Positions 38,028-45,923 of a stretch of 45,923 nucleotides of DNA are shown here, in pieces (position 1 is the first letter of the stretch; every line of letters starts with the position of its first letter). Origin of the DNA: Desulfamplus sp. (GTDB lineage Bacteria; Desulfobacterota; Desulfobacteria; Desulfobacterales; Desulfobacteraceae); NCBI GenBank assembly GCA_015231705.1, contig JADGBC010000007.1, positions 1 to 45,923 on the forward strand, in the 5' to 3' direction. Below the pieces are notes generated by a model. That model searched no databases, had not been told where the DNA came from, and saw nothing but the letters and a program-made list of their open reading frames with translations. Made by a program: the position numbers and the translations under genes.

Positions 38028-38381
38028 CTAATTAGTTGTAGTTGTCGTGGTTTTACGAACTACCACTTTGTTAGCGGTCATCTTGTCGCCTTCGCTGGTG
38101 TAGTAAACAGTTACTGGCAGACCTGACTTGACAGTCTCGATAGATACTGGTTCGCCTGCATCATCAACATAAGTTGTACTTTTTGTGTAGCTGTAGTGCG
38201 TCGGAGTTGTGCTGGTCTCTGTTTTGATAACAATGGTATCTGGGCTGAACTCACTTATCGTCCCTACACTTTCTGTTGTCGTGACCTTGTCGACAGTGAT
38301 AATTTGGTCCTGGGCAAATACCCCTGATGGCATAATCAAAACAGCCAATGCAAATACTGCTAACGAAATTACTTTTTTCAT
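38028..38381 (-). CDS. Secreted hypothetical protein with Thr-tract C-terminus
   Basis: Signal peptide MKKVISLAVFALAVLIMPSGVFA; ends VVVRKTTTTTTN. Confidence 0.75.
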   Translation of the reverse strand: MKKVISLAVFALAVLIMPSGVFAQDQIITVDKVTTTESVGTISEFSPDTIVIKTETSTTPTHYSYTKSTTYVDDAGEPVSIETVKSGLPVTVYYTSEGDKMTANKVVVRKTTTTTTN

Positions 38382-38486
38382 GATGAATCTCTCCTTATCG
38401 GACTTATTGTTGTTCTTTCATTTGTTTCATGCCTGCAGAGCCATTCTCTGAAGGCTGTTGAAATTTGCACAAAACTTAAAAAATGA

Positions 38487-38675
38487 CTACTCACTTTGAA
38501 TCGTGGTAGTGGTGGTAGTCTGCTTCTCTTTGACTACCGGTGCTTGTTGGGTCGTAGTTGTTGTCTGAATCACCTCTTCGGAAGTTGCGTATTCGGGTTT
38601 TGATGAACAGCCCCAAACGGTGGTGATCAGCATAAGAAGAACCAAATAGGTGATAAAGATATGTTTCTTTTTCAT
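38487..38675 (-). CDS. Small Thr-rich lipoprotein
   Basis: MKKKHIFITYLVLLMLITTVWGC lipobox; ...QTTTTTQQAPVVKEKQTTTTTTIQSE. Confidence 0.75.
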   Translation of the reverse strand: MKKKHIFITYLVLLMLITTVWGCSSKPEYATSEEVIQTTTTTQQAPVVKEKQTTTTTTIQSE

Positions 38676-38967
38676 AGCGATGAATCCCCTCTAAAAATTT
38701 GTGGTTAAAACAATCTTGGAATGAAGAATGAAAAGATTAAATGAAGAATCAACTCAAATAGAACAAAACACTCATCATTCGTCCTGATAGATGCCTGTTG
38801 CTCAGCACTTTATATATCCAATTTATGTGCCATGACTCCAATATGCCTGATGTGTTTTATATCTTACTGATTTTAAAGCATAATAACTAAAAACGACTTT
38901 TGGATTGTTATGATTGGACTCCATATAAAAAGGGTCATATATAACCTATGGATATATATGACCCTTT
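38652..38967. repeat. Duplicated gene-start/upstream segment, copy 1 (with 43925-44178)
   Basis: Shares TTTCATAGCGATGAATCC.CTCTAAAAATTT, ATTCGTCCTGATAGATGCCTGTTGCTCAGCA.TTTATAT, GATTGGACTCCATA.AAAAAGGGTCATATATA with copy 2. Confidence 0.85.
38929..38967. repeat. 39-bp palindrome with 9-nt centre, orientation 1
   Basis: AAAGGGTCATATATAACCTATGGATATATATGACCCTTT. Confidence 0.95.
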
Positions 38968-39036
38968 GTCGGGCAGGTTTGATGTTTGATAGTAAGTTCA
39001 ACCAAATCCAGGCCCATCACCCTTTTTGATCTGGCC

Positions 39037-39852
39037 TCATTTTTTCTGGACTTCCCCGAATACAGTCATTTTGTTGGAAACACTCATTACACCATGAACT
39101 CCCTCTGTAAGTTTACCGGCCAGCTCTTTTTCAGCCGCATTTTTCACCTTGCCTTCCAGCTTGACCACTCCGTCATTTGTCGTAACTATGATATTCAGGG
39201 GGTTGGTTGAGCGATGATACAGCAAGGCTGTCTTGACCAGAACCGTAATCGATGCATCATCAAAAAATTCCATCTCGGTATTGACGTTTTCGGCCATTTT
39301 TGTCTGATCCTGATTTATTGCAGCAGAAGCGACTGTTATATCATTAATAACATTTTTAACACCTTCCACATCCATGGCGTATTCTGTTGCCAGGTCCTTT
39401 TGGGCAGTACTGGAAGCTTTTCCGCGTAAGGTGACGGTCCCGTTTTCTACCCAAACCTCAGTGCCGATACCATTCACGTTGCGATGAAAAGAAAGGGTGG
39501 ATTTTACTTTGTTCCTGATCCATGCATCCGAATAAACAGAAGGTGTCTCGCTTGTTAATCCAAGCTTGTTATCTACGCTTTTAACGCCCGGCAGATTTTC
39601 TGCCATATCATTGGCCAAAGATCTCTGGAAATCTCCAGAAACCATTCCGGTCAAAGTAACAAAGCCATTTTCCGACCGAATATGAATGTTTTCATCCTTG
39701 AGGTAATGCGTGAACACATACGACGCTTTTGCGGATGACTCAATAATGTCATCTGCATCAGATGCGTGCAGAACTTTGCCGGGTAGACACAAAGCGGCAA
39801 AAAGACATATTTGCAACCAATTATGCAGTATCTTTTTTATTTGCATTTTCAT
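39037..39852 (-). CDS. Periplasmic BON-domain protein, paralogue of 35186..35989
   Basis: Signal peptide, three BON units, including YLKDENIHIRSENGFVTLTGMV and FHRNVNGIGTEVWVENGTVTLRGKAS. Confidence 0.9.
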   Translation of the reverse strand: MKMQIKKILHNWLQICLFAALCLPGKVLHASDADDIIESSAKASYVFTHYLKDENIHIRSENGFVTLTGMVSGDFQRSLANDMAENLPGVKSVDNKLGLTSETPSVYSDAWIRNKVKSTLSFHRNVNGIGTEVWVENGTVTLRGKASSTAQKDLATEYAMDVEGVKNVINDITVASAAINQDQTKMAENVNTEMEFFDDASITVLVKTALLYHRSTNPLNIIVTTNDGVVKLEGKVKNAAEKELAGKLTEGVHGVMSVSNKMTVFGEVQKK

Positions 39853-40138
39853 TTTCCCCCTGCTTTTGTCGTATCCAAATACTCCTTTTTTAAGGAATAT
39901 GTCTTAAATAAAGTGTTCATTTCAGAATTCTCTTTTGTTAAAGGACGGCGTATTTTAATTTTTAAATGGGCAAGTTATTTCGGACTCATTCCTAAATATG
40001 ACGGCTATAAATCCACCGCCGTACAAAATATCCGACCACGGCTCCATAGTCCGGCTACTAAGCTGGGAGATTCACCGAGTAAAGTGATTAAATAATTTAA
40101 TGGGGTTGTGTCTGTCATGATATTCTCCTTTCATAAAA

Positions 40139-40219
40139 GTTTTATGTGAAAGTCTTTTAAAATAGCTGTAATCATGAGACTTTTGTTCTTCGTTGTGCCC
40201 ACCAGGGCATGAGCGTTAT
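40139..40219 (+). repeat. REP-like repeat family B, copy e
   Basis: TTTTATGTGAAAGTCTTTTAAAATAGCTGTAATCATGAGACTTTTGTTCTTCGTTGTGCCCACCAGGGCATGAGCGTTAT. Confidence 0.9.
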
Positions 40220-40266
40220 TCCACTTTAACCTCAATGGTTTTTGGTTTTATCTATACGCCAATCCT

Positions 40267-42273
40267 TCATGGCCTGGAGCAGTTATTCAATATTCCACGT
40301 ATGCTATTATCAAAATCTATCATCGAAACAGGTTTCATAAGAAAACCCTTAATACCCATAGAAATTGCCTTTTTTTCAGACATGAGTTCGCTAAACCCTG
40401 TGCATAGCAGTATTGGAATATCAGGACGTATTTTGAGCAATTCAATTGCTAATTTGTCTCCTGACATGTGGGGCATTGCCATATCAGTTATGACCATGTC
40501 AAATTTATCAGGGTTTGCTCTGAAAACTTCAAGAGCTTCGAGACTGCTGGTAGATGATGTGACATTATAACCTAAAAGCTCCAGCATCTCTTGTGTCACT
40601 GTAACGATTAACTCTTCATCATCAATAAAAATAATTCTTTCCCTGCCGCCCTTGACTGCCTTTTTGACGTCTATCTCCTGTGGTTGAAAGTAGCTCTCGG
40701 CAACAGGCAGATAAACATGAAATTCTGTTCCCCTGCCAGTCTCACTGAATACTTTAATGCCTCCTGCCAAACTTTTTACAATGCCATGAACAACCGCAAG
40801 TCCCATTCCTGTCCCTTTACCTTGTTTTTTGGTGGTAAAAAACGGGTCAAAGATTTTATTTTTAACATCTTCCGGTATCCCTGTGCCTGTATCTGCTACG
40901 GTCAAGCAGGCATACTTTCCGGGTTTCATCGCAGGCTCAATGATATCAGAGTCATGCAGTTCAATTTCCTTGAGACTGACGGTAATTATCCCGCCTGTAT
41001 CTTCCATTGCATGATACGCATTTGTTGCCAGATTCATTATTATCTGATGAATCTGGGTCGGATCCGCATTGATTACTCCACAGTCATGACATATATCCTG
41101 GCAGATCTCAATTGTTGCTGGTATTGAACTACGAATAAGGTTTAATACTTCCCTTACAATATGTTGCATATTCATCAATCTTAATTCACTGGGGTTTTGG
41201 CGTGAAAAGGTAAGAATCTGTTTTACCAGAGCTTTTGCACGCATGGACGCAAAATGTATTTGATCAAGATTGCTTTGAAATGGACTTTCTTTCGGAATGT
41301 CATATAGCAATAGTTCAGTATGACCTATAATAGCAGAAAGAATGTTGTTAAAATCATGGGCAATTCCACCGGCAAGTGTACCGATGGCTTCCATTTTCTG
41401 TGCTTGCTGGATTTGGGATTCAAGTAACTTCTTTTCCTCTTTTTTCCTCTTGTTTTCTGTTACATCGCGAATGTTGCATTGAACCATAGTGGATTTGTTC
41501 ACAAAATAAATATCAGCATCTATAATATTTCCTCTCTTCGTTTGTACCCGGGCTTCTTTGTAATGAAGAATGCCATCCTTGTTCAATGTCTGAAATGTTT
41601 TTTCAACAAGGCCAATATCATCAGGAAAGCCAATATCCTTCATAGTTTTTCCAAGGCACTCATCTTTGGAATAGCCCATTGTTGCCGTGATTGCAGGATT
41701 GACTCTGCAAATTTTCAATTCGGTTTTTTCCAGAAGCAATATTCCATCGTTTGCAGTCTCAAAAAGGCGTCTGTAGAGTTCCTCGGAATTCTTCAATAAT
41801 GTTTCAATTTTGATACGTTCGGTAATGTCCTCTATGGCAAGGAGAATTATCTGTTCTTTTCCTGATGTACCGGCGGGAACGGTTCGTTCCTTTTCCGGCA
41901 CTCTCTTGATCTGGCGGGCATTCAAAAGCATTGTGTGTCTGCCGATGGTCGCAAAATCGTGTTCAACTTCATAGTTATCAAAGTAGGTATGTTGAGGAAG
42001 GATGGTTTCTAAAAGTTCCCGCAGCTTTGGAATATCCCACTGTTTATTTCCCAGATCATAAATAAGCTCTCCTATTGTCTCCTCAGGTTTTACCTTGAAG
42101 ACTTCATAGAATGAACGGCTTGCGGCAACTACTCTCAGATCATGATTCAAAACGATCAGGGGTTCGTGTACTGTGTTTATTATACTCTCCGCATATTCAA
42201 GGGCTTCCTCTCCTTCCGGAACAAGATATGCCTCAGAAAGACCAATGTTTTTTGATTGCTCATCTACAGTCAT
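40267..42273 (-). CDS. PAS-PAS-HisKA-HATPase-REC hybrid histidine kinase
   Basis: [61 protein letters not shown]...[15 protein letters not shown]. Confidence 0.94.
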   Translation of the reverse strand: MTVDEQSKNIGLSEAYLVPEGEEALEYAESIINTVHEPLIVLNHDLRVVAASRSFYEVFKVKPEETIGELIYDLGNKQWDIPKLRELLETILPQHTYFDNYEVEHDFATIGRHTMLLNARQIKRVPEKERTVPAGTSGKEQIILLAIEDITERIKIETLLKNSEELYRRLFETANDGILLLEKTELKICRVNPAITATMGYSKDECLGKTMKDIGFPDDIGLVEKTFQTLNKDGILHYKEARVQTKRGNIIDADIYFVNKSTMVQCNIRDVTENKRKKEEKKLLESQIQQAQKMEAIGTLAGGIAHDFNNILSAIIGHTELLLYDIPKESPFQSNLDQIHFASMRAKALVKQILTFSRQNPSELRLMNMQHIVREVLNLIRSSIPATIEICQDICHDCGVINADPTQIHQIIMNLATNAYHAMEDTGGIITVSLKEIELHDSDIIEPAMKPGKYACLTVADTGTGIPEDVKNKIFDPFFTTKKQGKGTGMGLAVVHGIVKSLAGGIKVFSETGRGTEFHVYLPVAESYFQPQEIDVKKAVKGGRERIIFIDDEELIVTVTQEMLELLGYNVTSSTSSLEALEVFRANPDKFDMVITDMAMPHMSGDKLAIELLKIRPDIPILLCTGFSELMSEKKAISMGIKGFLMKPVSMIDFDNSIRGILNNCSRP

Positions 42274-42309
42274 GATATTCTCCGTGAATAATAAGCTGTC
42301 ATATTTCCT

Positions 42310-42567
42310 TTATGAAAGTTTCATCTCTTTTATATTGTTCATAAGCTGAGATATCTGTAGTCCAAGTCCGATGCACTGTTTCCCTTCCATGCAGAGATTT
42401 GCATCTTCAGGTTCAAGATAGGTTTTCAATTCATAGCTATCTTTTTTCAGATGGACAACCCATGCATTGTTTGCTTGTTCATACTCTACATTGATGTCTA
42501 TCCCGCACTCTCCAATATCCGGGTACATGGATCTAATTTTTTCGCATATTTGCTCTTTATTATACAT
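42310..42567 (-). CDS. Conserved hypothetical protein
   Basis: Start at MYNKEQICEKIRSMYPDIGECGIDINVEYEQ after AAGGAGACGAAAAG. Confidence 0.7.
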   Translation of the reverse strand: MYNKEQICEKIRSMYPDIGECGIDINVEYEQANNAWVVHLKKDSYELKTYLEPEDANLCMEGKQCIGLGLQISQLMNNIKEMKLS

Positions 42568-42669
42568 CTTTTCGTCTCCTTGTAATTTTTTGATTCTCTT
42601 TATTGTCATACAGCCATCAATCTTCTATTTGATCAGGAGTTCTTCACTTGTTGGAAACTATCCTGATAC

Positions 42670-43761
42670 CTATTTAGTATTAGTCGCTTTTTTAGACACA
42701 GGTTCAATGCTCTCACAGGGTGACTCAGGCCCGAGCAATAGACTGATCCAGTATGTCTCCTTATTGTTTTCACATGCAAACTTAATGGTCATGGTAAGCG
42801 GTATACACAAAACCATGCCAACCGGTCCAAGCAGGCTTCCCCAGAAAATCAACGAGAGAAAGACAACCAGAGTGGAAAGTCCAAGCCTCCTCCCCATGAG
42901 CTTTGTTTCAATCAAATTTCCAAGTATGAAGTTAACAACAATAAATCCAGCAGTTGCCATTATGGCACGACCTGTACCTAATTGTATAAAAGCAAGAAAT
43001 ATAGGGGGAACGGCTGCGATTAATGAGCCTACATTTGGAATATAATTAAGAAGAAAAGTCACAAAACCCCAGAGAATTGCAAAATCAACTCCGAGAATTG
43101 ACAGCCATATCCCTATCAGAATACCAGTGCTCAAACTGATTAGAGTTTTGATGACCATATAGCGTTCAATATCCTCTACAAACCTTGTGCAATGTGGAAA
43201 TAACTGCATAGGATTGCCGAGAACAGCTCTGAGCTTGATAGGAAAACTGACTGTTTCTAAAAGGATGAAGGTTACGGTGAGGAAAATCAGAACAATGTTT
43301 GAAAGAGCCGAGCCGAATCCGGTCAGCAGGTTGGCTGTCAAACTCATCACCGCCCCCGGTTTAGTAAATCTGAGCAGAACATTAGCCATGCTCCCGCGGA
43401 TGCCTTTTGTTGCCAGAAAAGACTGAAATGCCGAAACCTGCTCTTGTATTCGAGTCTGATATACAGGCAGCTCAGTGTAGAAATTGTTTATGGACGCACC
43501 TACGATCGCACCGACAATCAGCAATATGATTATCATACCGGCTACCACGAGCAGCACCGCGACAACAAAGGGAATACGTTGCCGCTCAAGCCAGAGCAAC
43601 GGCGGTTTTCCGAGTATGGCAAGGAAGAGTGCGATAAGCAGGGAGACCAAGTCTGACCGTGCTTGATTAATACCCCCGATGATGATCACGAGTGCTGCAG
43701 CTATGACAAGCAAGCGGATTCCCTGCTGAGAAAAACTCTGTTCATTCATAGACACATACAT
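42670..43761 (-). CDS. AI-2E family transporter
   Basis: Multi-TM; FVTFLLNYIPNVGSLIAAVPPIFLAFIQLG and GRRLGLSTLVVFLSLIFWGSLLGPVGMVLCIPLTMTIK. Confidence 0.92.
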   Translation of the reverse strand: MYVSMNEQSFSQQGIRLLVIAAALVIIIGGINQARSDLVSLLIALFLAILGKPPLLWLERQRIPFVVAVLLVVAGMIIILLIVGAIVGASINNFYTELPVYQTRIQEQVSAFQSFLATKGIRGSMANVLLRFTKPGAVMSLTANLLTGFGSALSNIVLIFLTVTFILLETVSFPIKLRAVLGNPMQLFPHCTRFVEDIERYMVIKTLISLSTGILIGIWLSILGVDFAILWGFVTFLLNYIPNVGSLIAAVPPIFLAFIQLGTGRAIMATAGFIVVNFILGNLIETKLMGRRLGLSTLVVFLSLIFWGSLLGPVGMVLCIPLTMTIKFACENNKETYWISLLLGPESPCESIEPVSKKATNTK

Positions 43762-43924
43762 GTTCGATCATTGTGATTCTTATTTTTTTGCCACGCACTT
43801 TGTAGTATTTTGATAAGCTTGCACAACATCATGTTATCCTCCTTTTGGGTAAATTTTATGGCTTGATTATTGTATCAATGACAAGATAACGAATTCCCCA
43901 GTGTTTGCCATCAAAGAAGATAGA

Positions 43925-44178
43925 GGATAAAGATATTTTTTTTTCATAGCGATGAATCCTCTCTAAAAATTTAGTGGTGAAAATAATATTCGTCCTGATA
44001 GATGCCTGTTGCTCAGCAATTTATATACTCAATTTATATGCCATGAATCCAACATGCCTGATATATTTTATATCCCACTGATTTTATAGTATGATAACTT
44101 AAAATAACCTTTGGATTTTTGCGATTGGACTCCATACAAAAAGGGTCATATATATCCATAGGTTATATATGACCCTTT
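43925..44178. repeat. Duplicated gene-start/upstream segment, copy 2 (gene body lost)
   Basis: See copy 1. Minus-strand ATGAAAAAAAAATATCTTTATCC retains the gene start, but the lipoprotein body is missing. Confidence 0.85.
44140..44178. repeat. 39-bp palindrome, orientation 2
   Basis: AAAGGGTCATATATATCCATAGGTTATATATGACCCTTT is the exact reverse complement of 38929-38967. Confidence 0.95.
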
Positions 44179-44189
44179 TATGTGAAACA

Positions 44190-44550
44190 CTCGGGCGGCG
44201 AAAGCATATAGTTCACCATTAACTTTTGACATACAAAAGCGTATAAAATTGGAATAGCTATATTGGTTTTTAAATATACTCGTCGCCTATATTTCTTGTC
44301 GTTAATAATACATCTTAGTGCTTTTGGGGTTTCAAGAATCAGTAAGTGTCAGCCTTAATTTTAAAATATTTTTATGTGCGTAGTTCCTTCAGTGAAGGAC
44401 TAACAGTTTGTTGTGCCACAAGGCCGACCGGTCATGTTATTTTCGCGCTCAAGGGCTTCAGTTCTTATCCCGACCTGCTTTTTACCGACTCAAGGCTCTC
44501 CAGTGCAATAAAACAATGCAAAATCAAAATATTATTTTTTTTCTTTATGA
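44190..44550 (-). ncRNA. Candidate bridge-RNA region in the 3' non-coding end of the IS110-family element
   Basis: ~360 bp of non-coding DNA downstream of the transposase with hairpins (e.g. AGTCCTTCACTGAAGGAACT, minus strand), against only ~65 bp upstream. Confidence 0.35.
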
Positions 44551-45819
44551 TCAGGCAATACAGGGAACTAAATTATAACCAAGAGCTTCGGCTTTTTTCT
44601 TCAGATTATAAATTGCTTTCTTTTGATTTGAGCAGTTTAAAAAGTCTTCCCCAAGGTCTATATAATTGTCTCCACGCTTGATAATGTTGTAAATAGCTTT
44701 CCCGATCCGGTGGGCAATTGCTACTATAGCCTTTTTGGCTCCTCGTTTTGCTTTCAATCTGTAATACTTGGCTTTATAGTATGAACCCTTGGCCTTTATG
44801 GCTGCCCATGCGACCTGAATCAGAAGCGTTTTTAACGGATGATTTCTGACAGGGCTTCTACCGTTTTTACGCTTTCCCGCACTTTCATTATTACCAGGGC
44901 ATAAGCCAGCCCAACTCACAAAGGCAGCAACGCATGCAAATTCTTCCAATGTAATGCCAATTTCACCGATAATGGCTTGAGCTGATTTTTTATCAATTCC
45001 GGGGATTGCATCCAGACGATTGAGCAAATCTTCATGTTCCTGTGTAAGATTGTCTACCCTTTTGTTGATTTGTTCAATTTGCTCTTCAAACGTTGCTATT
45101 GTCTTCATCATTCCAATTAGTTGAAAACGGTGATGCTCTTTGAAAAAACCCTGAATACTGGCATGCAGTTCTTTTACTTTGGATTTGAGGCTTCCAAATG
45201 CATTGGCCTTGATGTCATCAATGGTAATATCTGTTTTTGTGCACAGAATATTAATCAGATTACGTCCTGTTTTACCAAACAAATCAGAGACTACTGAATC
45301 AATTTTGATATTGGCTGTAATAAAAAGTTTATGAATACGCCTTTTATAATCTGCTGTAGATTCAGTATAAATTTTTATCAAGCGGGTTAACTCTCTTATC
45401 TCCCGAATATTATCCGGCGGAATAAAGCTGCCTTTCAACAATCCATGGCGAAGAAGTCCAGCAAGCCATTTGCTGTCGCTTAAATCGGTTTTCCGACCAG
45501 GAACATTTTTTATATGCCTTGCATTAACAAGGTACACTGTCATGGTGGCCTCAAGCACATTATGCACCGGTCGCCAATAAACTCCTGTACTTTCCATCGC
45601 TACAACAGGGCAGTTATGTGCAATTAACCAGTTTCTCATCTCATACAATGAGCCAGTGAATGTCTCAAATTCTCTCAGTTCATGAATCTCCTCACCTTCT
45701 TGGCCAATGCTAATGAGGCAAGCGGAAATTTTGTCTTTATGAACATCCAGGCCACAACAAACAGGATGAATAATTTGAATAAATGTGCTATCTAATTCTT
45801 GGGTCATGGGTATCCTCAT
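44551..45819 (-). CDS. IS110-family transposase (DEDD, likely IS1111-type arrangement)
   Basis: CCGLDVHKDKISACLI, VAMESTGVYWRPVHNVLEA, RKTDLSDSKWLAGLLRHG, LDAIPGIDKKSAQAIIGEIG, SWAGLCPGNNESAGKRKNGR. Confidence 0.95.
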   Translation of the reverse strand: MRIPMTQELDSTFIQIIHPVCCGLDVHKDKISACLISIGQEGEEIHELREFETFTGSLYEMRNWLIAHNCPVVAMESTGVYWRPVHNVLEATMTVYLVNARHIKNVPGRKTDLSDSKWLAGLLRHGLLKGSFIPPDNIREIRELTRLIKIYTESTADYKRRIHKLFITANIKIDSVVSDLFGKTGRNLINILCTKTDITIDDIKANAFGSLKSKVKELHASIQGFFKEHHRFQLIGMMKTIATFEEQIEQINKRVDNLTQEHEDLLNRLDAIPGIDKKSAQAIIGEIGITLEEFACVAAFVSWAGLCPGNNESAGKRKNGRSPVRNHPLKTLLIQVAWAAIKAKGSYYKAKYYRLKAKRGAKKAIVAIAHRIGKAIYNIIKRGDNYIDLGEDFLNCSNQKKAIYNLKKKAEALGYNLVPCIA

Positions 45820-45883
45820 TTCAAAAAATGTTATGGTTTTAAAAAATTAAGATATCTATGACCTTTTTACTATCAAATCAAAT

Positions 45884-45923
45884 GTTTCGTTCTTAGTTGT
45901 GCCCATCAGGGCATGGCCGTTAT
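45884..45923 (+). repeat. REP-like repeat family B, copy f (3' half)
   Basis: GTTTCGTTCTTAGTTGTGCCCATCAGGGCATGGCCGTTAT; the window ends exactly at the repeat terminus. Confidence 0.88.

Noticed and set aside
42670-43761. Autoinducer-2 export or quorum-sensing role for the AI-2E family protein
   Set aside because: The family name does not establish function and no luxS/lsr genes are in the window.
44346-44681. 111-aa plus-strand ORF overlapping the transposase 3' end
   Set aside because: Antisense to the transposase and its 3' non-coding end; no homology signal recognised.
1-45923. CRISPR array or canonical defence operon
   Set aside because: No regularly spaced direct repeats with unique spacers and no cas, R-M or TA operon motifs seen. 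The repeats are dispersed palindromes.

Overview
The window is a dense, mostly minus-strand bacterial chromosomal segment. Gene content suggests a Desulfobacterota-like host, but that is inference only. It starts inside a minus-strand group II intron, probably class C, that sits directly after the terminator of a tRNA-Leu(CAA). Housekeeping genes follow: tsaC/sua5, a purD-purE fusion, ddl, a DUF1992 gene and an MCP. Next is a signalling block (8-23 kb) with two paralogous SBP-SBP-TM-PAS-PAS-PAS sensors that lack a kinase domain. The block also holds a REC-HisKA-HATPase-REC protein, a truncated REC remnant between the sensors, an AAA ATPase/PD-(D/E)XK-like gene with a second truncated copy, and a large hybrid kinase with its own SBP. 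A plus-strand operon (23.1-26.3 kb) encodes a glycosyl/glycerophosphotransferase-like protein, a serine-palmitoyltransferase-like enzyme and an SDR. Then come PLD/cardiolipin synthase, UDPGP, EEP and malate/lactate dehydrogenase genes. The 32.6-39.9 kb stretch is an envelope-stress-like cluster of BON, holin-X, lmo0937-like and DUF3185-like proteins and small lipoproteins. An AI-2E-type permease and an intact IS110-family transposase close the window. The most unusual signals are: several interspersed palindromic repeat families (one read in-frame inside tsaC, one supplying a stop codon, one nested in another); a short hydrophobic smORF with its own RBS and terminator, bracketed by inverted repeats; a 39-bp palindrome present as exact reverse complements within two otherwise direct copies of a ~250-310 bp duplication; remnants of three gene duplications; and a candidate bridge-RNA region. 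No computation was run. Repeat identities and domain calls were made by eye.
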